Shown piece after piece: positions 8,324 through 15,536 of a DNA stretch of 61,639 nucleotides. Position 1 is the stretch's first letter; every line of letters starts with the position of its first letter. The DNA lies in contig URIC01000005.1 in assembly GCA_900547755.1 (NCBI GenBank), positions 1-61,639 of the forward strand. The letters are read 5' to 3'. Origin of the DNA: an uncultured Bacteroidales bacterium (GTDB lineage Bacteria; Bacteroidota; Bacteroidia; Bacteroidales; Muribaculaceae). A model generated the notes under the pieces. It was not told the origin of the DNA, did not search any database, and saw nothing but the letters and a program-made list of their open reading frames with translations. Both the position numbers and the translations under genes were made by a program.

Positions 8324-9919
8324 TTACTTGGCTATCTTTGTAGTCTTGACAGTGCCGTCGGCCTTGATGGCGCGTACGATGTACATGCCGTTCTCGGGCT
8401 CGCCGCTCAGACGCTGGCCCTGGAAGTTGTAGTAAGTCTTGCTTACTACGGGAGCGTCGCTCTCGATTTCCTCAACAGCAGAGGTGATGACATCGGCGTC
8501 AACGTTGCCTACTGCGGGGAGCATCTCGTATTCGTCAACCCATTTGTCGGGAGTGTTGTGATATACGATGTTGCCTACAACGCTACCCATGATGGAGTAA
8601 CCGTTTGTGAGGCTACCTGCGATTCTGTAGTTCAGACCGAGTTTCTTGTCACCGATACCGAGGAATGTCTTCTCGGGTACGCTGGTGATTTTATAGCCCT
8701 CGTATGAACCGTGGAAGGCTTCCAGTTCAAGGTAGTTGTCTTTCAGACCGGGAACCGCGAGGTTATAGGCCTCGGGCTTCTGAACGTAAACGTTGTTATC
8801 CATCTCAGGCACTTTCATTGACCAGGTACCGTAGGGAAGCTCGCTGTTCTCGGGAGCCCAGATAGCGCCTGCGAAGTATGTCATGTGGTAGTCTTTATTG
8901 AATATAGCACCGGGTGCGCCATTTTTGGGAAGGTCTTTGTTGGTGTAGTTCTGGTCTTCCTTGCCGTTTTCGTCCTTCCACATATAACCCATCGTCTCGT
9001 CGCAGAAGCAGATATAGTAGAAGTTCAGGGGCTGTGTGGACTGCTCTCCGTAGTTGAGTGTCCAGTTGTCGAAGGCTTCCTGACGGCCACCGTTGAAGAT
9101 GTGTACCTCGCCTACCGTATCCCAAAGGACATCGGCGAAACCGAGTATGACTCCGAGACCGTTGAGGTCTGCCACGGTCTGACCTGCGTAAGGCTGGTTG
9201 GTGCTGCTGGAATTGGAGTATTTACCGGTGAACTCGACCTTGATGTCGGAAGTGGCGAAGTCGAAAGAAGCCCAGTTCCAGGTACAGGCATTGCTTGTGT
9301 CCCAGCCGTTGTCAGTACGTGTGGCTGCTATGGGATAAACCTCCTTGCCGCCTACTTCCCAGTTATAGGGGTTGTTGCCGAAGGCCTGGACACCGATGAT
9401 ACAGGGAGCGTAGTAGAGGCCGGGAAGAGTTACGAACATACCGCTGCCGCCATTGGCCTCGACGAAGTCTTCGTATGTGTAGGGCTGGAAAGCCTTGTCG
9501 CCATATTTGGCCTCCACCTTGGCGCGGTCCCACTTGAGGCCGCCTTCAACCTCTTCGTACATGTCGTCCAAAGCACCGTAAGAAGGCCAGGCAATCTGAA
9601 GCATATAGATGTCCTCGGAAGAACCGTCGACGGGCTGCATGGATACCATCAGCTGATAGTAGGGATAATCGGTGATGTCATCCATCCACTGGCCGGGGAG
9701 CGCGATGAGGCAAGCCCATTCCGAACCGTCGGCTTCGTTCTTGATTCTGAAGGCCTTTTTGGAGCTTACATCCTTCATGTCGACATTCATCTTCTGGAGA
9801 ATCTCGGTGTTGATGTTTCCGGGGACCTGGAAGTTCGCTACCTTGTGTGTGTCGGGCACGAGAGCGAAAGCTGAAGCAGTAAAGCAGGCTGCTGTCAGCA
9901 GGGAGTAAAATTTCTTCAT
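8324..9919 (-). CDS. secreted protein with a T9SS-like C-terminal sorting domain
   Basis: A 531-residue exported protein. A signal peptide occupies about residues 1-19 (ending AFA). The body, rich in Trp, Tyr, Asn and Gly, matches no family I recognise. The last 45 or so residues read VVSKTYYNFQGQRLSG then GMYIVRAIKADG and end KTTKIAK, which is the layout of Bacteroidetes C-terminal sorting domains (YNxxGxR, GxYIVxxxxxG, KxxK). This suggests surface delivery by a type IX-like route, although no secretion machinery is in the window. It is monocistronic, with its own promoter and terminator. Function unknown. Confidence 0.85.
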   Translation of the reverse strand: MKKFYSLLTAACFTASAFALVPDTHKVANFQVPGNINTEILQKMNVDMKDVSSKKAFRIKNEADGSEWACLIALPGQWMDDITDYPYYQLMVSMQPVDGSSEDIYMLQIAWPSYGALDDMYEEVEGGLKWDRAKVEAKYGDKAFQPYTYEDFVEANGGSGMFVTLPGLYYAPCIIGVQAFGNNPYNWEVGGKEVYPIAATRTDNGWDTSNACTWNWASFDFATSDIKVEFTGKYSNSSSTNQPYAGQTVADLNGLGVILGFADVLWDTVGEVHIFNGGRQEAFDNWTLNYGEQSTQPLNFYYICFCDETMGYMWKDENGKEDQNYTNKDLPKNGAPGAIFNKDYHMTYFAGAIWAPENSELPYGTWSMKVPEMDNNVYVQKPEAYNLAVPGLKDNYLELEAFHGSYEGYKITSVPEKTFLGIGDKKLGLNYRIAGSLTNGYSIMGSVVGNIVYHNTPDKWVDEYEMLPAVGNVDADVITSAVEEIESDAPVVSKTYYNFQGQRLSGEPENGMYIVRAIKADGTVKTTKIAK

Positions 9920-10039
9920 TTGTCCGTAAAAAATTTGTTATTAATAATTGTGTTTATGTCTTGGTAATCAGACGGATGGGCCGTACGAGGCTTTTAGACA
10001 TCCGGGGGTGGAAAAGCAATCATCTCACTTTTTCGGCTG

Positions 10040-10070
10040 CAAATATCAGAATTATTTTTGGAATAACAAA
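10040..10070 (-). promoter_or_regulatory. promoter of the 8324-9919 gene
   Basis: On the minus strand TTTG (10070-10067), 19 bp, then GATATTTG (10047-10040), matching seven of the eight -7 positions including spacing. The predicted leader is about 115 nt. Confidence 0.65.
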
Positions 10071-10168
10071 GAAAAAAATTCAAAAAAAGTTGAAAAGATG
10101 TAAAAACTCAGTCCTTGCAGGTCAGAAGACTGCCTTCTCAGTCCTTTCCGTAGTCGTTGCAGGTCTTC

Positions 10169-10242
10169 AGTCCTTGCGGGTCTCCTGACCCGCAAGCCAC
10201 AATCCTCGCATTAAGTTGCGGGTCAGGAGACCCGCAACGACT
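10169..10242. repeat. REP doublet 4
   Basis: Unit a at 10169-10196 (AGTC, stem CTTGCGGGTC/GACCCGCAAG, loop TCCT) and inverted unit b at 10215-10242 (stem GTTGCGGGTC/GACCCGCAAC, loop AGGA, then GACT). The spacer is about 18 bp and resembles that of doublet 1. Truncated copies lie at both sides (about 10150-10166 and 10249-10285). It fills the gap between two minus-strand genes. Confidence 0.85.
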
Positions 10243-10332
10243 GAAACGGAGACCCACGACTGGAAAACGGAGGTCCGCAAGGACTAAGGAAGGATTAAGG
10301 GGGGCGCGAGGACTTAAAACCGGGGTTCGGTC

Positions 10333-11166
10333 TTACTGTTCTGCAGGTTTGGTCTCCGGTTCAGGCCTGGAGAGTGGCAGCGTGTAGGAAAGGGAGAGCG
10401 TGAAGCCGAAGTGGTTGTCCCGGCCGCCGTATCCGGGCACATACCAGGGGCGGGACGAGGAGCCGTCGGAGCAGGAGAACATGAACCGGTAGCGGAAGCT
10501 CCAGCCCAGGTCGAACCGCCTGTAGATGTTTACACGTATGCCGGCGAGCAGTTCGCCGTAGAAGGCGGCCGCGCTCTGGCCGGTTATGTCGAACCTGGCG
10601 GTTTCTCCCCAATAAGGGTTGTCGACAGTCACGTTACGGAGGCTCCATGAGAAGGAGGAGAATCCGGCGCGGAGTCCGAACAGAGCCTTGTATCGCGGAT
10701 TGCTTTTGTACAGGAAGTTATAGTCCGCGCCTATTTTTGCGTAGAACGCCGGGGAACCCCTGTATGTGAAGTTCATTCCGTCCGGGGTGTCGTGCGCGCC
10801 CCCTATGCCTAACTCCACTGTGGGGAAGAGCCAGTTCCACATGGAGAGGGAGCCCTGTATGTCGGCCCCTCCGTATTTCTGTCCGGCGACAGCCAGTATG
10901 CCGTCCATGAAGTTTATGCCGACTGTCAGGGCGTGGAGGCGCGGATAGAGGGGGGCTGCGGAAGCCTTTGCGGACTGAACGGTGTCCAGGGTGGCGAGGA
11001 ACAGCACGGGCTCGTCCAGCGGGTTGCCGTGTCTGTCGTAGTAGTGCAGAGTAGGGGTCTGGGGCTTCTTGTCGTCGGTCTCCACGGATGTGACCCGGCG
11101 TTGCGCCGCCGCTGAAAGGGGCAGCGCCGGCAGCAGGGCGATGAGTATGCGGAGCAGGGTCTTCAC
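10333..11166 (-). CDS. outer-membrane beta-barrel-like protein (DUF6048-type)
   Basis: A 277-residue exported protein. A signal peptide covers about residues 1-21 (ending AAAQ), followed by a polar stretch and then alternating aromatic strands through to the C-terminus (FGFTLSLSYTLPL), as in small outer-membrane barrels. It resembles the Bacteroidetes family annotated DUF6048, usually paired with a DUF6452 lipoprotein, which is exactly the upstream gene. The start codon overlaps the stop of that gene by 4 bp (ATGA), so the two are translationally coupled. Biochemical role unknown. Confidence 0.75.
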   Translation of the reverse strand: MKTLLRILIALLPALPLSAAAQRRVTSVETDDKKPQTPTLHYYDRHGNPLDEPVLFLATLDTVQSAKASAAPLYPRLHALTVGINFMDGILAVAGQKYGGADIQGSLSMWNWLFPTVELGIGGAHDTPDGMNFTYRGSPAFYAKIGADYNFLYKSNPRYKALFGLRAGFSSFSWSLRNVTVDNPYWGETARFDITGQSAAAFYGELLAGIRVNIYRRFDLGWSFRYRFMFSCSDGSSSRPWYVPGYGGRDNHFGFTLSLSYTLPLSRPEPETKPAEQ

Positions 11167-11675
11167 GGCTTCACGGGTTTAGGCGCCGCATCCGGGGAAT
11201 CGGTGCGGAAGTAGATGAAAATGTTTTCGCCCGGGGTGTTGTCTATTACCTGAGAGGGACAGGTCACGGAGTCCACGAAGTGGGTGGTGTGGTCTATGTC
11301 CCGCATCTCGTATCTGTAGATGACGCCGCACTCGGTGGAGACGAACCAGGGTTCGGGGTCGTACCGGAATGTTATGGTGTCGAACAGGGCCTCGGGTATG
11401 TCGCGGTAACGCAGCACGAAGGAGGTGACGTGCTTCTCGAAGTCCAGTGGCAGGTAAGCCTGCGAGGCGTCGCGCAACAGCATCACCGAGTCCGCTGGGG
11501 CACCTATGCCGGCGATGCCCAGGGAGTCCAGGGCTATGGCCTGCGTGGGAAAGGATGAGGCGCGGAATCCCGCCAGGGGCAGGGAGCTGCGGTTGTCGCC
11601 GCAGTCGGAGCTGTCGCAGGCCGCCAGGCAGAGGAGCGCCGCGCACAGGGACGATATGGGTGCGGAATGTCTCAA
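11163..11675 (-). CDS. DUF6452-type lipoprotein, TTG start coupled to the upstream glycosyltransferase
   Basis: The best start is TTG at 11675-11673, which overlaps the stop of the glycosyltransferase gene by 4 bp (TTGA) and is preceded by AAAGAAGAG. It yields a 170-residue lipoprotein with signal segment SSLCAALLCLAAC and the lipobox Cys at about residue 20. No ATG in the frame gives a sensible signal peptide; the longer open frame upstream is antisense-like read-through inside the glycosyltransferase. Its partner gene downstream overlaps by 4 bp. The family is conserved but uncharacterised in Bacteroidetes. It probably acts in the periplasm or at the inner leaflet of the outer membrane. Confidence 0.75.
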   Translation of the reverse strand: MRHSAPISSLCAALLCLAACDSSDCGDNRSSLPLAGFRASSFPTQAIALDSLGIAGIGAPADSVMLLRDASQAYLPLDFEKHVTSFVLRYRDIPEALFDTITFRYDPEPWFVSTECGVIYRYEMRDIDHTTHFVDSVTCPSQVIDNTPGENIFIYFRTDSPDAAPKPVKP

Positions 11676-12622
11676 AACTCTTCTTTTATCTGATATGAGT
11701 TGCGCTCGGCCGAGTTGCGGGTTATGAGCTCGCCGACGAATCCGGTAAGAAAGAACTGGGTGCCGAGTACCATCGCGGCGAGGGCCAGGTAGAAGTACAC
11801 GGAGTTGGTGACGTAGAAGCTGAAAGAGGAGGAACACAGAGCCACGCACTTGAGAGTCAGGATTATAAATGTGGCTATGAAGCCGAGCAGGAACATCAGG
11901 GAGCCGAGCAGGCCGAACAGGTGCATGGGCTTGATGCCGAATTTGCTCTGGAACCACAGGGTGCCGAGGTCCAGGTATCCGTTCACAAATCGGTCCAGGC
12001 CGAATTTGGTCTTTCCGTATTTTCGGGCCTGGTGGCGTACCACCTTTTCGCCGATTCTGGAGAATCCGGCGTTCTTGGCCAGGTAGGGGATATATCGGTG
12101 CATGTCTCCGTACACCTCGATGTGTTTGACCACGGTATTGCGGTAAGCCTTGAGTCCGCAGTTGAAGTCGTGCAGGTTCTTGATGCCGCTCACCTTGCGT
12201 GCCGTGGCGTTGAAGAGCTTGGTGGGAATGGTCTTGGAAAGCGGGTCGTAGCGTTTTTTCTTCCAGCCGCTCACCAGGTCGTAACCCTCTTCGGCAATCA
12301 TGCGGTAAAGTTCGGGAATTTCGTCCGGAGAGTCCTGGAGGTCGGCGTCCATCGTAATCACCACATCCCCGTTGGCGCGGGCGAATCCGGTGTTCAGGGC
12401 GGGGCTCTTGCCGTAGTTGCGGCTGAAGGAGACGGCGTGGATGGAGGGATTCTTTGCGGCCAGAGAGCGGATTACCTCCATCGAATTGTCGGAACTGCCG
12501 TCGTTTACGAATATAATCTCATACGAGAAGCCGTTGGCGGACATGACGCGCTCAATCCATGCGGTGAGCTCGGGCAGGGACTCGGCCTCGTTATATAAAG
12601 GTATGACTACGGAAATATCCAT
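11672..12622 (-). CDS. family 2 glycosyltransferase, DPM1/ArnC-like
   Basis: A 316-residue membrane-anchored glycosyltransferase. The N-terminal catalytic domain (about 1-225) starts VVIPLYNEAESLPEL, contains NDGSSDNS, and has the metal-binding DADLQD motif (about residue 95). Two hydrophobic segments follow (about 235-258 and 272-295), the arrangement of bacterial dolichol-phosphate-mannose-synthase-like and ArnC/GtrB enzymes that load a sugar onto a polyprenyl phosphate. It is the first gene of a three-gene overlapping operon with the DUF6452 and DUF6048 proteins. Sugar and acceptor cannot be read from sequence. Confidence 0.9.
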   Translation of the reverse strand: MDISVVIPLYNEAESLPELTAWIERVMSANGFSYEIIFVNDGSSDNSMEVIRSLAAKNPSIHAVSFSRNYGKSPALNTGFARANGDVVITMDADLQDSPDEIPELYRMIAEEGYDLVSGWKKKRYDPLSKTIPTKLFNATARKVSGIKNLHDFNCGLKAYRNTVVKHIEVYGDMHRYIPYLAKNAGFSRIGEKVVRHQARKYGKTKFGLDRFVNGYLDLGTLWFQSKFGIKPMHLFGLLGSLMFLLGFIATFIILTLKCVALCSSSFSFYVTNSVYFYLALAAMVLGTQFFLTGFVGELITRNSAERNSYQIKEEF

Positions 12623-12652
12623 TAGAATAGAAAAGCAAAAAAATGAGCATCA

Positions 12653-12671
12653 AAGGGGGACATTCCCCCTT
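12653..12671 (-). promoter_or_regulatory. hairpin at the 5' end of the glycosyltransferase operon leader
   Basis: AAGGGGGA (12653-12660) and TCCCCCTT (12664-12671) form an 8-bp stem with a 3-base loop, between the predicted start site and the ATG at 12622. It is followed on the minus strand by a T-rich stretch (ATTTTTTTGC), so it could stabilise the 5' end or act as a weak attenuator. Confidence 0.45.
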
Positions 12672-12678
12672 GAACCCG

Positions 12679-12686
12679 CAAAGTTA
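12679..12686 (-). promoter_or_regulatory. -7 element of the glycosyltransferase operon
   Basis: TAACTTTG on the minus strand fits the -7 consensus. The -33 position reads TTC instead of TTG, so the promoter is probably weak or needs an activator. Confidence 0.5.
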
Positions 12687-12844
12687 GCAAAAAAATCGGA
12701 GACTTGAACGTCCGGAGTGAAAATGTGTAATGCGGAACACGAAATGAGACCGAATCGTTGTCGAGGATTCGCTTTTTATAAGGTGGTTTACAAACTTTTT
12801 CACTTGTTTTTGCGTTATTATTTCAGAAACTGCAAAATTAGTAT

Positions 12845-12852
12845 TACCTTTG
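12845..12852 (+). promoter_or_regulatory. -7 element of the candidate small RNA
   Basis: TACCTTTG matches the -7 consensus on the plus strand. No TTTG lies at the expected -33 spacing. A start site about 5 bases downstream coincides with the beginning of the segment that pairs with the RNA's own 3' end. Confidence 0.5.
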
Positions 12853-12856
12853 CAGT

Positions 12857-12966
12857 GCAAAAAGGGTAGTTTCCCCAAAAAGAAATACTTCGAGTGCGTA
12901 GGCAACGATTTTAGGGGCTGGGGTGTCTCCCGGTCGGAAAGGGTCTCGAAAGAGTACCCTTTTTTT
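12857..12966 (+). ncRNA. candidate structured small RNA of about 110 nt
   Basis: No open frame explains this stretch, but it has a -7 box just upstream and a terminator just downstream. AAAAAGGGTA (12859-12868) is perfectly complementary to TACCCTTTTT (12955-12964), a 10-bp closing stem. Inside it CCCCAAAA (12873-12880) can pair with TTTTAGGGG (12909-12917). The 3' part forms a terminator-type stem, AAAGGGTCTC with GAG-ACCCTTT around a GAAA loop (12938-12962), followed by a run of T. Closing stem and terminator share 12955-12962 and so compete. I cannot identify it. A 6S-like (Bacteroidales-1) RNA is a possibility; the conserved SRP RNA apical loop is absent. Confidence 0.5.
12938..12966 (+). 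terminator. intrinsic terminator of the candidate small RNA
   Basis: AAAGGGT-CTC pairs with GAG-ACCCTTT (one bulged T) around a GAAA tetraloop, followed by seven T (12960-12966). The T-tract overlaps the stop codon of the convergent DUF3800 gene. Confidence 0.7.
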
Positions 12967-13720
12967 ATTTATCGGGAAATATCTTCAACCCGAGAATTTT
13001 GCCGTTGCTTTTATAAATATTGGGGGCAATCACTTCGTATGCCGGGTTCGGTTTATCGGGATTCATTACATATCTTGAAATAGGATAGGCAATCAAATCA
13101 GCTAACTGCAATCCGAAAACGTTCTCTTTTTTATCGCTAAATTCAAACTTGCCGATATGTTCCGCAAGACGTTGTGGAGAAATATAGTGCATACCCGTCA
13201 CCCTTAATCTATTGTAATAATTCAGCAACGCTCCATCTTCGCGTTTTCCACGACGCTCTACAATAATGTTTATTATGCCACCTTCGGAATTATGGTCGTC
13301 AACACAAAATATACTCCTTTGAATTACGTATTTGAGGGCAGTGCCGTAAACATCGGCATCTGTTCCGTGTTTCTGTATGCAAGGCTCCTTAAGGACAGAG
13401 CAGCATACTATTACATATACTTCCTGCATACCGAGCACTTCATTCACTTTTGCATAAAACCGTCGTTTAATGTCATCATCAAACAGGATTTTAAAATGCT
13501 TTTCGCATTTACGTATATCTCTGGAATGGAGTATTACATCAGTCGTATGCCAAAATTCTTTCTTCAGATTGTCTATTGCCGTTTTGAAGGAATTTACCTT
13601 TTTAATGGGCATCAAAATACCACAAAGTGTAAATATCGGAAAATTGCGGTCGAATGTAGCAAGGTAATGGTCGCCACACTCGTCGATATATAAATTGTAT
13701 GCTCTTTTTCTTTCTGCCAT
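12965..13720 (-). CDS. lone DUF3800 family protein
   Basis: Starting at the ATG at 13720, the protein has 251 residues. A slightly longer frame would begin inside the -7 box and is unlikely. Family marks are the N-terminal YIDECGD and the C-terminal LQLADLIAYPISR, acidic residues thought to form a RNase H-like active site. DUF3800 proteins are found alone, in mobile regions, and as the associated protein in some retron systems; here there is no reverse transcriptase. The gene is clearly more AT-rich than its neighbours, which suggests acquisition by transfer. It converges on the candidate structured RNA, whose terminator overlaps its stop codon. Confidence 0.8.
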   Translation of the reverse strand: MAERKRAYNLYIDECGDHYLATFDRNFPIFTLCGILMPIKKVNSFKTAIDNLKKEFWHTTDVILHSRDIRKCEKHFKILFDDDIKRRFYAKVNEVLGMQEVYVIVCCSVLKEPCIQKHGTDADVYGTALKYVIQRSIFCVDDHNSEGGIINIIVERRGKREDGALLNYYNRLRVTGMHYISPQRLAEHIGKFEFSDKKENVFGLQLADLIAYPISRYVMNPDKPNPAYEVIAPNIYKSNGKILGLKIFPDK

Positions 13721-13729
13721 AATATTCTG

Positions 13730-13737
13730 CAAATTTA
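13730..13737 (-). promoter_or_regulatory. -7 element of the DUF3800 gene
   Basis: TAAATTTG on the minus strand lies only 9 bases before the ATG at 13720, implying an almost leaderless mRNA. No matching -33 is visible. Confidence 0.4.
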
Positions 13738-13846
13738 GCAAAAAAATGGAGAGTACGGCGCAGGAAGGCTTGAAATGCTGAGGACGGGATAAACTTTTAG
13801 GGAGGGCGGAGGGTTATATATGTTAAAAAGTAAAACGCTATAGACT

Positions 13847-14896
13847 ATGGAACACACGTTTATGAAAGTGATTGGAGGCCTGGCATTGGGCGCGGCCCTG
13901 TTATGTCCGGCTGTCAATGCCGATGCCTGTTCGCGGGTGCTGTACAAGGGGAGTGACAATCTGCTGATAGTAGGCCGGTCTTTGGACTGGAAAACGCCGA
14001 TTCCCACCAATGTGTACGTTTATCCCGCCGGTATGGCCAAGCAGGGCGATGTCCAGGAGAACTCAGTGAAGTGGACTTCGAAATACGGCGCTGTCTACGC
14101 CGTGGGCTATGACGGGGGCATCACCGAGGGGATGAATGAGAAGGGTCTGGTAATCAACGGCCTTTTCTGCAAGGGTACTATTTACGACAATGAGACCGTA
14201 CGTCAGCGGTCTCCCATGTCGTTGGCGGTCTTTGTGGCCTGGCTGCTGGATATGAACGCCACTACCGACGAATGTGTGGAAACGCTGCGCCGTCAGGACT
14301 TCCACATCGGCGGCTCGACATTCGACGGAGGCACCGTCTCTACCTTGCATTGGGGCATCACCGACGCTTCCGGCAAGACGGCAATCCTGGAGTTCGACCA
14401 TGGCGACATCAGGATTTACGAGGGAGACGACATCCGCACGCTTACCAATGACCCGCAGTGGCCCGACATGCAGGCCATAAACGAGTACTGGAAGAAGAAG
14501 GGGGGCGAACATACGTTGCCCGGCACAGTGTCCAGTCCGGACCGCTATGTGAGAGCCGACTTCTTTATCCGCCACGTGGAGGAGACCGGCGACGCCGACC
14601 TGGGCGCCACTATCTGCCGCACGGTGGTGATGAATGTCAGCGTGCCCTATACCTATACGGTGGAGAGCGCCCCCAACGTAAGCTCCACACAGTGGCGCAG
14701 CTTCTCCAACCTCAGGGACAAACGCTATTACTTCGAGCAGGTGACCAACGACGGCTTCTGGTATATAGACCTGAACAAGTGTGACTTAAAACCTGGAGCG
14801 CCTGTGATGAAGCTGACGGTGAGCGAGTCCGGAGCCTATACCGGCGAGGCCAACAGGCACCTGAAAAAGTCTGTCCCGTTCACTCCGATGTACTGA
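13847..14896 (+). CDS. choloylglycine hydrolase family enzyme (bile salt hydrolase / penicillin V acylase type)
   Basis: A 349-residue N-terminal-nucleophile hydrolase that would cleave the amide bond of conjugated bile acids or a related acyl amide. The nucleophile Cys28 directly follows a signal peptide (NADA then CSRVLY), so export and signal cleavage would free the catalytic amine. Other expected residues are present: the GRSLDW block (Arg44, Asp47), Asn in NEKGLVINGLF, Asn in TLTNDPQWP, and Arg in RYVRADFF. An ATG at 13862 gives a shorter, more typical signal peptide and may be the true start. Periplasmic location is predicted, as for Bacteroides enzymes. Substrate preference cannot be decided from sequence. 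Confidence 0.9.
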   Translation: MEHTFMKVIGGLALGAALLCPAVNADACSRVLYKGSDNLLIVGRSLDWKTPIPTNVYVYPAGMAKQGDVQENSVKWTSKYGAVYAVGYDGGITEGMNEKGLVINGLFCKGTIYDNETVRQRSPMSLAVFVAWLLDMNATTDECVETLRRQDFHIGGSTFDGGTVSTLHWGITDASGKTAILEFDHGDIRIYEGDDIRTLTNDPQWPDMQAINEYWKKKGGEHTLPGTVSSPDRYVRADFFIRHVEETGDADLGATICRTVVMNVSVPYTYTVESAPNVSSTQWRSFSNLRDKRYYFEQVTNDGFWYIDLNKCDLKPGAPVMKLTVSESGAYTGEANRHLKKSVPFTPMY

Positions 14897-14907
14897 TACG
14901 TAAGTTT

Positions 14908-14939
14908 TTTGTTAAAATAAGAAATAATTGTTAAATTTG
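14908..14939 (+). promoter_or_regulatory. promoter of the lipoprotein-C10 protease operon
   Basis: TTTG (14908-14911), 20 bp, TAAATTTG (14932-14939), 30 bases before the ATG at 14970. Good match to the Bacteroidetes consensus. Confidence 0.65.
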
Positions 14940-14969
14940 TGGCGTTGTTTAGAACGGCAAAAAACATCC

Positions 14970-15518
14970 ATGAAAATCAAATACACGAATATATTATTTA
15001 TATTGTTGACGGCCGGGCTTGCAGCCGTGACCCTGTGCGGCTGCAAGAGCCAGGCTTCGCAGCCGGAACCGGGCAAGATGACGCTTCCGGTGATAGGGAG
15101 CGAAGTGCAGGTCATGCCTCCGGCTATCGTATATCAGGTGAGCGGCGGAGAGGCGGGCATAGACCTTGTGCCCATAACCCTGACAGCCGACGGCAAAAGC
15201 GTGCTGTCTTATCCGGCTCCTTCTGACCTGAACGAGGGTCAGACGCCTATTGAACTGGGAGACGGATGGTGGCTGGACCGCCGGGGCATAGGACCGAACA
15301 GCGTCTTTACGACCTATACCTACGAGCAGTACGAGGCCATGAAGCAGGCTCCGAGCGTGAGTGAGCTTATGGACCACATAGACCGGCACGTGCGTATAAC
15401 CCGAATGATAAGCCTGCCGATTTCGGCAGCCGAGGCCGCATCGGACCCGGCGGTAGCCCGCGCGTATACCGAAAGCGGGTTCGCGGACTGCGTCGAACTT
15501 CTGAACAGAAACAAATAA
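14970..15518 (+). CDS. small lipoprotein encoded with the C10 protease
   Basis: A 182-residue lipoprotein. The hydrophobic signal ends in TLCGC, with the lipid-carrying Cys at about residue 25. An upstream in-frame ATG (14928) lies inside the promoter and is rejected. The mature part is small and has no recognised domain. It lies 18 bp upstream of a C10 protease gene with one promoter for both. In Bacteroides fragilis, C10 proteases are encoded next to small exported inhibitors that resemble the protease propeptide. A protease-inhibitor role is therefore attractive here, but it is inferred from position only. Confidence 0.7.
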   Translation: MKIKYTNILFILLTAGLAAVTLCGCKSQASQPEPGKMTLPVIGSEVQVMPPAIVYQVSGGEAGIDLVPITLTADGKSVLSYPAPSDLNEGQTPIELGDGWWLDRRGIGPNSVFTTYTYEQYEAMKQAPSVSELMDHIDRHVRITRMISLPISAAEAASDPAVARAYTESGFADCVELLNRNK

Positions 15519-15536
15519 AACAACCAATAAATCACG

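Noticed and set aside
12684..12905. Minus-strand open frame of 73 codons
   Set aside because: It covers the glycosyltransferase promoter and the small RNA on the opposite strand, with no start context or motif.
12857..12966. 4.5S/SRP RNA as identity of the small RNA
   Set aside because: The conserved apical loop and symmetrical internal loop of SRP RNA cannot be found; GGAA occurs but without the right closing bases.
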